A stretch of 64,000 nt of DNA from Atopobium massiliense (GCA_900343135.1 OPYK01000004.1:1-64000); one strand, 5' to 3'; shown: positions 36,579-45,171, counted from the stretch's first letter. Notes: a model not told the origin generated them from the sequence alone. Program-made: numbers and translations.

Positions 36579-37376
36579 ATGGCAAAGTTAGCAGGTAAAG
36601 TTGCAGTTGTTACAGGTGCCGCAGTTGGTTTGGGCGAAGGTATTAGCGAAGCATATTCAAAATACGGTGCTAAGCTGTGCATGATTGATATGTCGCCCGC
36701 AGTTGAGGAAACCGCAGAGCGCCTTAGGAAAACCTACAATGCCGACATTATCACGTATGTAGGCAACGTTGCCAAGAAAGACCAGATGAAGGAAGCTGTT
36801 GAGCAAACAGTTGCTAAGTTTGGTAAGCTCGACGTTGTGTGCTGCAATGCTGGTGTATGTCGCTTGGCACCTTTTGAGGAAATGACCGATGAGATGCGCG
36901 ACTTTCACATTGATGTAAATATCAAGGGTGTTTGGAACACCTGCCAGGCTGCTGTTCCTTATTTGCTTAAGAATAAGGGTGGCGCGATTGTTATTGCGTC
37001 TTCTGTTACTGGTGATATTGTTGCCGACGCTGGTGAGGCTGCATACGCAACAACTAAAGCAGCGCTGGTAGGCTTAACAAAATGCCTGGCTGTTGAATAT
37101 GCCAACCGCAACATTAGGGTTAACTGCTCGCAGCTTGGTTATGCACGTACACCTATGGTTGAAAAAATGGCCGTTGAATCTGATCCGGACGACCCAGAGA
37201 GCGCAATTAATGCCATTGCTATGAACGTACCAATGAAGCGTCTTGCTAAGCCAATTGAGGTTGGCGAGCTGTTTGCGTTCCTTGGTAGCGACGAAGCTTC
37301 GTACATTACCGGTGCACAGTTTGTTATCGATGGTGGTGCAACGCTGCCCGAAACAATGAGTATTGGTACTAACTAG
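36579..37376 (+). CDS. ucpA: Short-chain dehydrogenase/reductase, UcpA-like
   Basis: A 265-residue NAD(P)-dependent oxidoreductase. The cofactor loop TGAAVGLGEG is near residue 12. The run NAGVCRLAPFEEMTDEMRD, then FHIDVNIKGVWNT, SSVTGDIVADAGEAAYATTK and IDGGATLPETMSIG match the E. coli UcpA protein closely throughout. The catalytic Ser, Tyr and Lys are all present. UcpA has been associated with furfural tolerance, but the natural substrate is unclear. Here the gene sits directly behind an APC permease, suggesting oxidation or reduction of the imported compound. ATG 36579 follows AAAGGAG. A 15-bp triple repeat follows the stop. Confidence 0.9.
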   Translation: MAKLAGKVAVVTGAAVGLGEGISEAYSKYGAKLCMIDMSPAVEETAERLRKTYNADIITYVGNVAKKDQMKEAVEQTVAKFGKLDVVCCNAGVCRLAPFEEMTDEMRDFHIDVNIKGVWNTCQAAVPYLLKNKGGAIVIASSVTGDIVADAGEAAYATTKAALVGLTKCLAVEYANRNIRVNCSQLGYARTPMVEKMAVESDPDDPESAINAIAMNVPMKRLAKPIEVGELFAFLGSDEASYITGAQFVIDGGATLPETMSIGTN

Positions 37377-37377
37377 G

Positions 37378-37416
37378 GTTTTACTGCCTGGCGTTTTACT
37401 ACTTGGCGTTTTACCG
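37378..37416. repeat. 15-bp tandem repeat just after a stop codon (three units)
   Basis: GTTTTACTGCCTGGC, GTTTTACTACTTGGC and GTTTTACCGCG begin at 37378, 37393 and 37408, right behind the ucpA stop (37374-37376). Confidence 0.93.
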
Positions 37417-37429
37417 CGTAGTGTTTATT

Positions 37430-37470
37430 CCCACCGTCTGGTCGCGTCGCGCACCGGCGGTGGGTTTTTT
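37430..37470 (+). terminator. Rho-independent terminator of the permease/ucpA operon
   Basis: CCCACCG (37430-37436) pairs with CGGTGGG (37458-37464), followed by six T residues. The GC-rich loop may add inner pairs. Confidence 0.85.
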
Positions 37471-37490
37471 CTCATATTGCTCGTACGTTT

Positions 37491-37568
37491 TTGTAATCAA
37501 TTACCCAAACTTGCAAAAAACAAAAGTTCTTGTAATCAATTACCCAAACTTGCAAAAAACAAAAGTTT
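37491..37568. repeat. 39-bp tandem duplication upstream of an AAA_14/DUF4143 gene
   Basis: A 39-bp unit occurs at 37491-37529 and again at 37530-37568 with one difference. Each unit holds the inverted pair GTAAT-CA-ATTAC and an A-rich tail. It ends 58 bp before the ATPase start, so it may hold duplicated promoter or operator sites. Confidence 0.93.
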
Positions 37569-37626
37569 TTGTCATACTTGCCGTATATAACTCGCATCAA
37601 CACGATACGAATCGGGGCATGGCATT

Positions 37627-39036
37627 ATGCAACAATCAAAACGCACCAAATTGCTCAAAAAACGCGATCTCTACCTGCAGAAACTTATTGCGCTCAAAGA
37701 CACGGAGCCGGTGAAAGTGGTAACGGGTATGCGACGCTGCGGAAAGTCTAGTTTGCTTGCGCTTATGCAAGAGTATTTGCGCGGCGTGGGGGTGGATCAG
37801 CGGCGCATTATTGCGATGAATTTTGAGTCGATGGCCTTTCAAGATATGACGTACAAGGATGTGTACGCGTATATTAAGCAGAAGATTGAAACGCTTGATG
37901 CCGCCGAGCAGGGCTCCGACATGCCCACCACCTACCTTTTTTTCGACGAGTTGCAGCGCGTAGACCGCTGGGAAGACGCCATTAATTCGTTTCGTGTAGA
38001 TTTTAATTGCGATATATACATTACCGGCTCAAACGCCTACCTGCTTTCGAGCGAATATGCCACCTACCTTTCAGGCAGGTATGTTGAAATAAAAATGTAT
38101 CCGCTTTCGTTTAAGGAGTTTATCGACTTTTTGGGCTATACCATCGAGGAGCGCTGTACGCCTACGGGCGCACGCAATCAGTGTATTCGCAGTCCAGAGG
38201 GTGATTTGGCAGAGGAGTCGGAGCTATTTGACGCGTACATGCGCTATGGCGGCATGCCGGCGATTTCCGAGATGAATTTTAATCAGAGCAGCATAATGGC
38301 GCTGCTTGAGGGTGTTTATACAACGGTTGTGATGCGTGATATTCTCGATCGCGAAAACAGGCGCGGGCAGCGGCGTATAACGGATAGCGAGTTGCTGCGG
38401 CGGCTTACGCTTTTTTTGGCTGATAATATTGGGAACAACACGTCGCTTAATGCCATGTGCAACACGCTTTCGGCGGAAAAGCTTATTGCCAAGCGCGCTG
38501 GGCAGCGTGTTGGCGAGCGTCTTGACGGGTGTCCTGACGGGCGCAGTGGTGGTACTTGCTCAACCAAGCCCGCGCATCAAACGGTGGCGGCATACGTTGC
38601 AGCGCTTAAGGAGTCGTACTTTTTTTACGAGATTAAACGTTTTGACATTAAGGGCAGGGATTATTTGCGCACGCTTGGCAAGTATTACATTGTTGACGTG
38701 GGGTTGCGCAATTACCTGCTGGGTTTTCGTGACCGCGACAGGGGACATGCGCTCGAAAACGTTGTCTACCTGGAGCTTCTTCGCCGCGGGTATGACGTTG
38801 CGGTGGGGAAAATTGATGCTCTTGAGGTTGATTTTGTTGCTCAATCAGCTGATGAAAAACTGTACATTCAGGTGAGCGAAACGATGCGTGGTGAAGAGCA
38901 TCGGGCGCGTGAGCTGCGGCCACTTGAAAAGGTGCGGGACAATTACGAGAAGATTGTGCTTACGCTGGACAGGGCGCTCGACGACGACTACAACGGGATT
39001 CGCGTGGTTAATGTGGTTGATTGGCTGTTGGCGTAA
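37627..39036 (+). CDS. ATP-binding protein, AAA_14/DUF4143 type (1 of 3)
   Basis: A 469-residue P-loop ATPase. Walker A MRRCGKSSL lies near residue 38, Walker B LFFDELQRVDRWED near residue 105, and the sensor-like ITGSNAYLLSSEYATYLSGR near residue 135. The C-terminal DUF4143 domain (about 210-460) has a restriction-enzyme-like core, with EVDFVAQSADEKLYIQVSE; the Lys expected after the second strand of PD-(D/E)xK enzymes is absent. Function is not established for the family. A 30-residue Gly/Ser-rich insertion (near 290-320) separates two halves of the C-domain. ATG 37627 has only a weak GGGG upstream. Two paralogues lie at 39439 and 46467. Confidence 0.83.
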   Translation: MQQSKRTKLLKKRDLYLQKLIALKDTEPVKVVTGMRRCGKSSLLALMQEYLRGVGVDQRRIIAMNFESMAFQDMTYKDVYAYIKQKIETLDAAEQGSDMPTTYLFFDELQRVDRWEDAINSFRVDFNCDIYITGSNAYLLSSEYATYLSGRYVEIKMYPLSFKEFIDFLGYTIEERCTPTGARNQCIRSPEGDLAEESELFDAYMRYGGMPAISEMNFNQSSIMALLEGVYTTVVMRDILDRENRRGQRRITDSELLRRLTLFLADNIGNNTSLNAMCNTLSAEKLIAKRAGQRVGERLDGCPDGRSGGTCSTKPAHQTVAAYVAALKESYFFYEIKRFDIKGRDYLRTLGKYYIVDVGLRNYLLGFRDRDRGHALENVVYLELLRRGYDVAVGKIDALEVDFVAQSADEKLYIQVSETMRGEEHRARELRPLEKVRDNYEKIVLTLDRALDDDYNGIRVVNVVDWLLA

Positions 39037-39088
39037 GGTCGCGCGTAGCTGCCCGCACGCCTGCACCCGGGCGCTCGCGAGCTTGCTT

Positions 39089-39318
39089 TTACAAAAAATT
39101 TTGCTTCATATTAGAAAATTACCCCACTTTGACACGCGTTTCGGGGTCGATTAGACGCGCTTCAAGCCGCCGCAAAAACTTGTGTTTTTCAAATGCCCTG
39201 GTAGGAGCGTTGTGACATTCTTGACCACCTCGCGCCATTGCTCAGAATGGCAATTTTTGGGCTCAAAACGCGTGTCAAAGTGGGGTAATTTTCTAATATC
39301 GCTCGTACGTTTTTGTAA
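39089..39318 (+). repeat. 230-bp dispersed inverted-repeat element, copy 3
   Basis: It has the same family features: TTACAAAAAATTTTGCTTCA at the left, TTTTTGTAA at the right, inverted TACCCCACTTTGACACGCGT cores and GCTCAGAATGGCAATTTTTG inside. It lies between two convergent AAA_14/DUF4143 genes. The flank at 39319-39438 contains a duplicated GCGCTGCCGTGCGG block (period about 37) and nothing else. Confidence 0.87.
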
Positions 39319-39438
39319 GAGGCGCGCTGCCGTGCGGGTTGCACGTGTTATGTGGGCTGTGCGCTGCCGTGCGGTTGCGCCTGTGCCGCGCGGGTGTGCG
39401 CTGTCGTGCGCACAAGGCACGTTTTCAGCCCAGACGTG

Positions 39439-40779
39439 CTAAAACAACTCAACACGATTAAGCAACATGTCAATTAAATTGCAATGGAAAATGCCATTGT
39501 CGTCGTAAAAGCTGTGCGGAATATCCATGCGTACAACAACCTTTTTGAAAAAATCCCCGGTGAGCATGAGCGATGCAAGCTCGGTGGTCTCTTTTTGCGT
39601 GGTATCCATACGAAACGCCGATTGGATATACAGTTTTTTATCTGCATTATTAACAACAAAATCAATTTCTTTTTGCGCATTTGCCCCGTTTGTTCTGTCG
39701 GCTATTACGCCCACGTCCACGCTGTACCCACGCCGGACAAGATCGTTGTAGATAATATTTTCCATCATGTGACCGGGGTCGTACTGGCGATAATTAAGCC
39801 GCGCATTACGGAGTCCCATGTCAGCGTAGTAGTATTTGTTTGGATAGTTGAAATATGCCTTACCCTTTACATCGTAGCGCTTCGCCTTTGACACCAAAAA
39901 CGAGTCGATGCTGTACTGTATGTAGTTAGCCACTAAACTGCTGTTTACCTGCTGTTTTTTTATGCTTGTAAGCGCGTGTGCAATGTTAGAAGGATTTGTG
40001 AGTAAACTAATTTGTGAGGCAAGGAAATCGAGAATACCCTCGAGAATGTCCTCGCGCTTTACACCGTTGCGTTCCACGATGTCGCGTATGTAGAGCTCAT
40101 TGTAGAGGGAAAGCAGGTATTCCTTCTTGTCCTGCTCGGTGTTTAAACTCAGCAGGCGCGGCATACCGCCATACAACATGTACGTGTCAAGCGCATCGCG
40201 CGCATTTACGTGCGCGTTTTCTTGTTCGGCGGGATTGCTGTTTGTGTTTCCGTTTGTGTTTGCGTTTCCGTTTCCGTTTGCGTGCGCATAAAATTCCTCA
40301 AATGAGAGTGGATATACATGTATTTGTGTTGCACGCCCGCGAAACTCTGTCGCAATATCGCTCGAAAGACCCTTTGAGTTGCTGCCCGTTACATATACAT
40401 CCAGGTTGTCATAGGCTTTTAGCTCGTTGAGCATGTCATATACAGAAACTTCTATGCCGCCGTGTTCCTTATCAACAATTTTTTGTGTGTACTGAACTTC
40501 GTCAATAAAAAGATAAAACTTTTCATCACGATGTTCTAACACGTGGTTTTCAACGTAAGCGCACAGCGTAATGGGATTTCGATACATGTAATAGCGTCTT
40601 TGGTCGAGCTTTATGGCTATGATGTGGTCTTTTGGCACATGTTGAGAAAGCAAGTAATCGTAAAATAGGTCGAATAGCAGCACCGACTTGCCACAGCGGC
40701 GAATACCGGTTATAACTTTAACTTCGCCATTCCACATATGATGAATGATGCGGTTTAAATAAAAGTTTCGTTTAATCAT
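39439..40779 (-). CDS. ATP-binding protein, AAA_14/DUF4143 type (2 of 3)
   Basis: A 446-residue P-loop ATPase related to those at 37627 and 46467. It shows ITGIRRCGKSVLLFDL (Walker A), FYLFIDEVQYTQ (Walker B) and VTGSNSKGLSSDIATEFRGR. The C-terminal domain contains EIDFVVNNADKKLYIQSAF, again without the Lys of a working nuclease site. A short low-complexity insertion of alternating Asn, Gly and Thr near residues 170-185 comes from a 6-bp DNA repeat. The ATG at 40779 has GAGG five bases upstream and is preferred over the GTG at 40785. It converges with the first ATPase, with the dispersed element between. Confidence 0.83.
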   Translation of the reverse strand: MIKRNFYLNRIIHHMWNGEVKVITGIRRCGKSVLLFDLFYDYLLSQHVPKDHIIAIKLDQRRYYMYRNPITLCAYVENHVLEHRDEKFYLFIDEVQYTQKIVDKEHGGIEVSVYDMLNELKAYDNLDVYVTGSNSKGLSSDIATEFRGRATQIHVYPLSFEEFYAHANGNGNANTNGNTNSNPAEQENAHVNARDALDTYMLYGGMPRLLSLNTEQDKKEYLLSLYNELYIRDIVERNGVKREDILEGILDFLASQISLLTNPSNIAHALTSIKKQQVNSSLVANYIQYSIDSFLVSKAKRYDVKGKAYFNYPNKYYYADMGLRNARLNYRQYDPGHMMENIIYNDLVRRGYSVDVGVIADRTNGANAQKEIDFVVNNADKKLYIQSAFRMDTTQKETTELASLMLTGDFFKKVVVRMDIPHSFYDDNGIFHCNLIDMLLNRVELF

Positions 40780-41100
40780 AGTCACCTCAAACTTGCGACG
40801 TATGCGTCGCTACTTTTAGGTAGGATGGGTATAGTATGACAGATGGGAACCAGGTTTGCAATGATGTTGCGGCTGGTATAGCAGGTGCGCATAGTAGGGC
40901 GACGTTGACGTCGCGCGCATTAAAGCCGTGTTTAAAACTTGGCGAGAAGTTGTTTCTGTAGCTTACGCTATATATTTGCACAGAGTTTTCAACATGGGCA
41001 CCTTACGTGCGCAAACGTGCTTGATACCTTACAACTGATACATACTGTATAGCTTTGTTTTTGCAGGATAAATGTGATCTCTATACATTTCTAAACCGGC
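40780..41100. other. Spacer with one copy of a 38-bp direct repeat
   Basis: No gene is credible here; a 64-codon frame at 40787-40981 (-) has no ribosome binding site. Positions 40984-41021 hold the first copy of a 38-bp sequence that recurs at 41879-41916. Confidence 0.5.
40984..41021. repeat. 38-bp direct repeat, left copy
   Basis: The sequence begins AGTTTTCAACATGGGCACC and ends GCGCAAACGTGCT. An identical copy lies at 41879-41916, 857 bp further on. The two bracket a two-gene cassette on the - strand. Confidence 0.93.
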
Positions 41101-41535
41101 TCACCTAATAGCTCGCTGAAGATGCTGATGATATGTCGTAACGATGCATAAAAGCGCAGGTACAATGTATAATATCGCCATTATAAGTGCATGGACCTTT
41201 GTTGCGTGCACACCACAAAACGGGGAAAGCAAACTCATAGTGTAATAGCTAATTACAATGTAAGGAAGTTGTAAAAATAAAGCGAGCGTAAAGCCCTTAA
41301 TGTAGCGGATAAAAGGGCGTACTGTGGTTTCAAGCACACAATTGCACAGACTAATAACAGCAGCCATCATACAGAGCTGACAAATTAACACTGCCGCAGA
41401 GCCATTTGTTGGCAGGCTTACAGGCATGCGCATCTCAGGTGGATAAACAAAGAACGGCAAACAAAGGCATAATGCCAGAAAGCTTCTTACAAAATCTTGT
41501 GCACACGTACGAATGCATCGAATTTGAAAGCTCAT
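41101..41535 (-). CDS. Small membrane protein of unknown function
   Basis: A 144-residue protein with about four hydrophobic segments and several Cys residues. I do not recognise it. ATG 41535 is chosen because AAGAGG lies seven bases upstream and the gene then starts ten bases after the stop of a small secreted peptide. The gene and the peptide lie between two identical 38-bp direct repeats, so this may be a mobile or recently inserted cassette. Confidence 0.55.
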   Translation of the reverse strand: MSFQIRCIRTCAQDFVRSFLALCLCLPFFVYPPEMRMPVSLPTNGSAAVLICQLCMMAAVISLCNCVLETTVRPFIRYIKGFTLALFLQLPYIVISYYTMSLLSPFCGVHATKVHALIMAILYIVPALLCIVTTYHQHLQRAIR

Positions 41536-41545
41536 TGTGGCCTCT

Positions 41546-41647
41546 TTATTTTGTTTCCTGGCTATAAGCAGCCGAAGAACAAACAAAAGTGAACGTCGCA
41601 ATGGCGACAGAGAGAAACAGTGAAAACAAACAACTCTTACTTCTCAT
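41546..41647 (-). CDS. Small peptide with signal-sequence character (33 residues)
   Basis: MRSKSCLFSLFLSVAIATF followed by TFVCSSAAYSQETK: basic start, hydrophobic core, then an AxA-like cleavage region and only a few further residues. Its stop lies ten bases before the start of the membrane protein gene. It could be an exported peptide, a membrane peptide or a truncated secreted protein. The ribosome binding site is poor (GGGG). It is too short for most gene finders. Confidence 0.35.
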   Translation of the reverse strand: MRSKSCLFSLFLSVAIATFTFVCSSAAYSQETK

Positions 41648-41878
41648 GGTGCCCCAATCATCACAGGAATTTCGGGTGTGAGTTTTGACTACGCAGTAAT
41701 AGTAGCATAACCAGCATATATTCAAAAGCATGAATACTATATTTTGGGCACAAAACGGGCGGGTTGAGGCGTGTGGCACGCATGCCGAACTTATGCAAAC
41801 AAGTCCTAAGTATCAAAATCTTGTCTTCAAGTCGCGTGCAGCAGAGGAGTTTACGTATTAATAGTACATATTGCCGTT
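41648..41878. other. Upstream part of the repeat-bracketed cassette
   Basis: This is the region between the small peptide and the right 38-bp repeat. A possible promoter for the - strand cassette lies here, but I cannot assign hexamers with confidence. No other gene is visible. Confidence 0.3.
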
Positions 41879-41916
41879 AGTTTTCAACATGGGCACCTTA
41901 CGTGCGCAAACGTGCT
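41879..41916. repeat. 38-bp direct repeat, right copy
   Basis: Identical to 40984-41021 and in the same orientation. It ends about 20 bp before the promoter of the first ECF transporter operon. Confidence 0.93.
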
Positions 41917-41935
41917 AAAAATTGTATAAAAATTG

Positions 41936-41965
41936 TTGTTTGGGCTTTTTCTGAACGAGTATAAT
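41936..41965 (+). promoter_or_regulatory. Candidate promoter of the first ECF operon
   Basis: TTGTTT (41936-41941) and TATAAT (41960-41965) are separated by 18 bp, about 47 bp upstream of the S-component start. The -10 element is a perfect match and the -35 element is weaker. Confidence 0.6.
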
Positions 41966-42012
41966 AGTTCTCAATGTAAATTAGTACTTCGTGTGGAGAG
42001 GAAGCCTTCGCC

Positions 42013-42609
42013 ATGAAAGCAGCCGAAAACCTTTGGAGTTTTAAGTTATCAACCGCATCACTCGTGCTTATACCTGCGGCTATTGGTATTAATTACGTTG
42101 CAAAACTATTTGCCAGTGTGCTTAAACTTCCACTTTGGTTGGGAACTCTTGGAACGTGCATTGCGTCTTGTTTGGCGGGTCCTGTGGTGGGTGGCATCGC
42201 AGGCTTTTTAACAAATATTGTATATGGTCTTACCATCGACCCCATTTCAACGGTGTATAGCATTACTGCCGCAGCTATTGGCGTTAGTGTAGGTATTGCC
42301 GCGCGTCTCAATTACATGGACAAGTGGCAGCACATTCTTGTTACGAGTCTTATTGTTGCAGCTATAGCCATTATTATTTCTACGCCGCTCAACATGATTT
42401 TTTGGGGCGGTACCACCGGAAACGTGTGGGGCGACGCCGTGTTTGCTGCCATGGGCTCGCAAGGCTTTTTTGCTTCGTTTGTTGATGAACTTGTTGTAGA
42501 CATTCCCGATAAAATTGTCGTGCTGTTCCTCGCTGCGGGTATTTATAAAGCGCTTCCACAACGTTTGATTGGGCTTTATCAATCTCATGATGAAAACCTT
42601 GATGAATAA
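42013..42609 (+). CDS. ECF transporter S component (substrate-binding membrane subunit)
   Basis: A 198-residue membrane protein with about six hydrophobic segments, a Gly/Ala-rich middle and the loop AGFLTNIVYGLTIDPIST, a pattern seen in S components of energy-coupling factor transporters. It would bind one micronutrient at the outer face and pass it inward through the T component. The ligand is unknown. ATG 42013 follows GGAGAGG. The T and two ATPase genes follow at once, so this is a complete dedicated (group I) ECF operon. Confidence 0.8.
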   Translation: MKAAENLWSFKLSTASLVLIPAAIGINYVAKLFASVLKLPLWLGTLGTCIASCLAGPVVGGIAGFLTNIVYGLTIDPISTVYSITAAAIGVSVGIAARLNYMDKWQHILVTSLIVAAIAIIISTPLNMIFWGGTTGNVWGDAVFAAMGSQGFFASFVDELVVDIPDKIVVLFLAAGIYKALPQRLIGLYQSHDENLDE

Positions 42610-42623
42610 CCTGTTTGAGCAGC

Positions 42624-43421
42624 ATGAAAAGCATCAGCCTATTTGTAGATAAACATTCGTTTTTGAATGGCTTATCTCCAAAAACCAAACTTGCATATGT
42701 GGTGTGTGCGATAGGCGTGCCGGGGCTGGTAGGCGGCTATGCTATTGGCGTGCTGTTTATTGCGCTGAGCGTGCTGTTGCTTGCGTGCTCCAAAGTTATT
42801 GCAAAAACAAAAATCGTGCTTCAGGTCACTGGATTTATTATCGTTACCATTTTTGTTGTGCAAACGTTTTTTAGATCGGGCACGTACACGCCTCTCTTTG
42901 CGCTTGGGCCTTTGGTTGCGCGCAAAGAGGGGTTTGAATTTGCCATGAAAATTGTTTTAAACATTTTCAACATATCCTTTGCGTTTTGCGTGCTTACTCT
43001 TACTACCAAGCCGTCCGACATGCTCCAAGAGCTGGTAGAAGCAGGTTTTTCACCCAAATTTGGCTATGTGTTTGTGTCGCTGTTTCAAATTATTCCGCAA
43101 ATAACCGAGCACACATCGGTGGTTCTCGATGCGCAGCGTAGCCGCGGCTTGCGCACAGGCGGTTCGCTGCTCACGCGCTTTAAAGCTTTTGTGCCGCTTA
43201 TTTCACCCATTATGATTTCGTCGTTTATGAGTGCGCGCGAGCGGGCAATAGCCCTCGAAGTGCGCGGGTTTTCGTGCGCAAACAAAAAAACGTTTATAAC
43301 ACCGTTTGTGCCTTCTGCTTTCGACACGGCATGTTTTGCCGCCTGCTGCGTTGTTTTTGCGGCGGCTGTTTTGTTTGCGCTGCTTAAATGCGCAGGTATT
43401 GTGGGGTGGGTACCATGGTAG
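42624..43421 (+). CDS. ecfT: ECF transporter T component
   Basis: A 265-residue membrane protein that links the S component to the two ATPases. The family coupling motifs are visible as RSRGLRTGG near residue 175 and the second RERAIALEVRGF motif near residue 215, which contact the ATPases. The opening SPKTKLAYVV is typical of EcfT. The start ATG lies 14 bases after the S-component stop, with a weak binding site; TTG 42615 is an alternative. The last seven bases overlap the start of the first ATPase gene. Confidence 0.88.
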   Translation: MKSISLFVDKHSFLNGLSPKTKLAYVVCAIGVPGLVGGYAIGVLFIALSVLLLACSKVIAKTKIVLQVTGFIIVTIFVVQTFFRSGTYTPLFALGPLVARKEGFEFAMKIVLNIFNISFAFCVLTLTTKPSDMLQELVEAGFSPKFGYVFVSLFQIIPQITEHTSVVLDAQRSRGLRTGGSLLTRFKAFVPLISPIMISSFMSARERAIALEVRGFSCANKKTFITPFVPSAFDTACFAACCVVFAAAVLFALLKCAGIVGWVPW

Positions 43422-44326
43422 CGGTGCGTATTAATCATTTGAAATATCGGTATCCCTATGCAAAAACGTTGGCGCTTAATAATATTTCGTGCGAAATAGC
43501 AGCGGGCGAATTTATTGGCGTGATTGGCGCTAACGGCGCCGGAAAATCCACCCTTGCGCAGGCATTATTGGGTTTAGTTCCCAATTTATACCACGGTGCG
43601 TATGGCGGGAGTGTTGAAGTTGATGGCTGCAATGTAAAAACTACGTCTATCGACACGTTGTGTCGAAAAGTGGGGCTGGTGTTTCAAAATCCGTTTAACC
43701 AAATTACTGGCGCCAAGCTTACCGTGTATGAAGAGATTGCATTTGGCCTGGAAAACCTAGGTATTCCTCAAAAGGAAATGAATAGGCGCGTTGAAAACAT
43801 TATGGAGCTGCTTTGCATTGACGACATTCGCAATGCTTCGCCCTACGATCTTTCAGGCGGGCAGATGCAGCGCATGGTTATTGCTGGTACGCTTGTTATG
43901 CAGCCCGATATTATTGTGCTCGATGAACCCACTTCGCAGCTCGACCCTCAAGGCGCAAAGGAAGTGTTTAACGCGGCAGAAGCGCTAAAACAGCAGGGTA
44001 AAACCATTATTATGGTTGAGCACAAAATGGAAAAAATTGCGCAGTATAGCGACCGCGTGATGCTGCTGAGCGACGGGAGTCTTATCGATTTTGATACACC
44101 ACAGTGTATATTTTCGCGTGAAGATATTGAAACCTATGGGGTGCATCCGCCTGTATATACGCAGGTGTGCAAGAAACTTTCGCTTCGCTGCAAGAATGGG
44201 TTGTATCCTACAACGTTGAACGACGCCGTGGAAGTGTTGCGCGCGGGGGGTGCGCCTGGTGCGGCTAGTACGCTTAGTGCGCTTGGTGCAACCTGTGTAC
44301 CTGACAAAACAAAGGAGCGTGTATGA
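43415..44326 (+). CDS. ecfA: ECF transporter ATPase A1
   Basis: A 303-residue ABC ATPase. Walker A is GANGAGKST near residue 40, the Q loop lies in GLVFQNPFNQITGAK, the signature is LSGGQMQR and Walker B is IIVLDEPTSQLDP. Switch His is in MVEHKMEKI. The ENLG-type region after the Q loop is typical of the ECF A subunits. ATG 43415 overlaps the EcfT stop, which implies translational coupling. Four bases at the end overlap the start of the second ATPase. The C-terminal 40 residues carry a Gly/Ala/Thr-rich stretch. Confidence 0.92.
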   Translation: MVAVRINHLKYRYPYAKTLALNNISCEIAAGEFIGVIGANGAGKSTLAQALLGLVPNLYHGAYGGSVEVDGCNVKTTSIDTLCRKVGLVFQNPFNQITGAKLTVYEEIAFGLENLGIPQKEMNRRVENIMELLCIDDIRNASPYDLSGGQMQRMVIAGTLVMQPDIIVLDEPTSQLDPQGAKEVFNAAEALKQQGKTIIMVEHKMEKIAQYSDRVMLLSDGSLIDFDTPQCIFSREDIETYGVHPPVYTQVCKKLSLRCKNGLYPTTLNDAVEVLRAGGAPGAASTLSALGATCVPDKTKERV

Positions 44327-45135
44327 TGACTCACTCCATTAGTTTGCACAATGTAACGTTTTCGCATATGCAGACGGCAACTATATTCAATAATCTGAAT
44401 ATTTCCTTTACGCCTGGTACCTGCGCAATTGTTGGCCAAAACGGCGCCGGAAAAACAACGCTCCTTAAGCTGCTGCGCGGACTTCTTACTCCTCAAGCAG
44501 GCTGCGTTTGCTTAAACGGGCAGGATATTGCGGGCGTTTCAGTTGCTGACTGCGCGGGCGACATTGGCTTTGTGTTTCAAAATCCCGATGACCAAATATT
44601 TGAATCAACGGTACTACGCGAGGTTATGTTTGGACTGTTGCAAACGGGTAAGAGTGAAAAAGACGCGAGGGCGGCTGCACAAGAAAGCCTTGAGCTTGTG
44701 GGACTTTTAAACAAAAGCCAGGTAAACCCCTATGATTTAAGTCCAAGCGAGCGAAAAATGGTTGCAATTGCATCTATTGTGGCCATGGATACACAGGTTG
44801 TGCTTTTGGACGAGCCGACTATGGCGCAAGACGCAGCCAGCAAGGAGCGCCTTGAAGCCATCATTGACCACCTTGTTTCTCAACAAAAAATTGTGATTGC
44901 TGTGCTGCATGATATGGATTTTGTAGCGCGTGCGTTTGACCGCGTGATTGTGCTGGTACATGGCAGTGTTGCGTTTGATGGAGCGGCTCGCGAATTGTTT
45001 TTGCATAATGATTTGCTCAAGCAAGCAAAACTCGACAAGCCCGACGTGGTAAAGCTGGGCGAGGCTATGGGCTTTGACGCGCCAACGCGTTCCGTTGATG
45101 AGTTTGTGCGCGCTTATCGACATTCCACTCGCTAG
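44323..45135 (+). CDS. ecfA: ECF transporter ATPase A2 with atypical signature motif
   Basis: A 270-residue ABC ATPase, partner of the protein at 43415. Walker A is GQNGAGKTT, the Q loop is FVFQNPDDQIFEST and Walker B is VVLLDEPTMAQD. The signature motif reads LSPSERKM in place of LSGGQ. In an ABC dimer the signature of one subunit completes the site of the other, so one of the two ATP sites may be non-hydrolytic. The start overlaps the previous gene by four bases. The stop lies inside the first unit of a 15-bp duplication. Confidence 0.9.
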   Translation: MMTHSISLHNVTFSHMQTATIFNNLNISFTPGTCAIVGQNGAGKTTLLKLLRGLLTPQAGCVCLNGQDIAGVSVADCAGDIGFVFQNPDDQIFESTVLREVMFGLLQTGKSEKDARAAAQESLELVGLLNKSQVNPYDLSPSERKMVAIASIVAMDTQVVLLDEPTMAQDAASKERLEAIIDHLVSQQKIVIAVLHDMDFVARAFDRVIVLVHGSVAFDGAARELFLHNDLLKQAKLDKPDVVKLGEAMGFDAPTRSVDEFVRAYRHSTR

Positions 45136-45160
45136 CAATCTTCCTGCTAGCAATCTTCCT
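45131..45160. repeat. 15-bp tandem duplication across a stop codon
   Basis: GCTAGCAATCTTCCT occurs at 45131-45145 and 45146-45160; the TAG of unit one is the stop of the ATPase gene. Confidence 0.95.
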
Positions 45161-45171
45161 GCTTTCGCCAA

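Noticed and set aside
37491-37568. CRISPR-like direct repeats
   Set aside because: Only two units with no spacer between them, so this is a tandem duplication.
40787-40981. 64-codon frame upstream of the second AAA_14/DUF4143 gene
   Set aside because: No binding site or domain and atypical composition for the surrounding genes.
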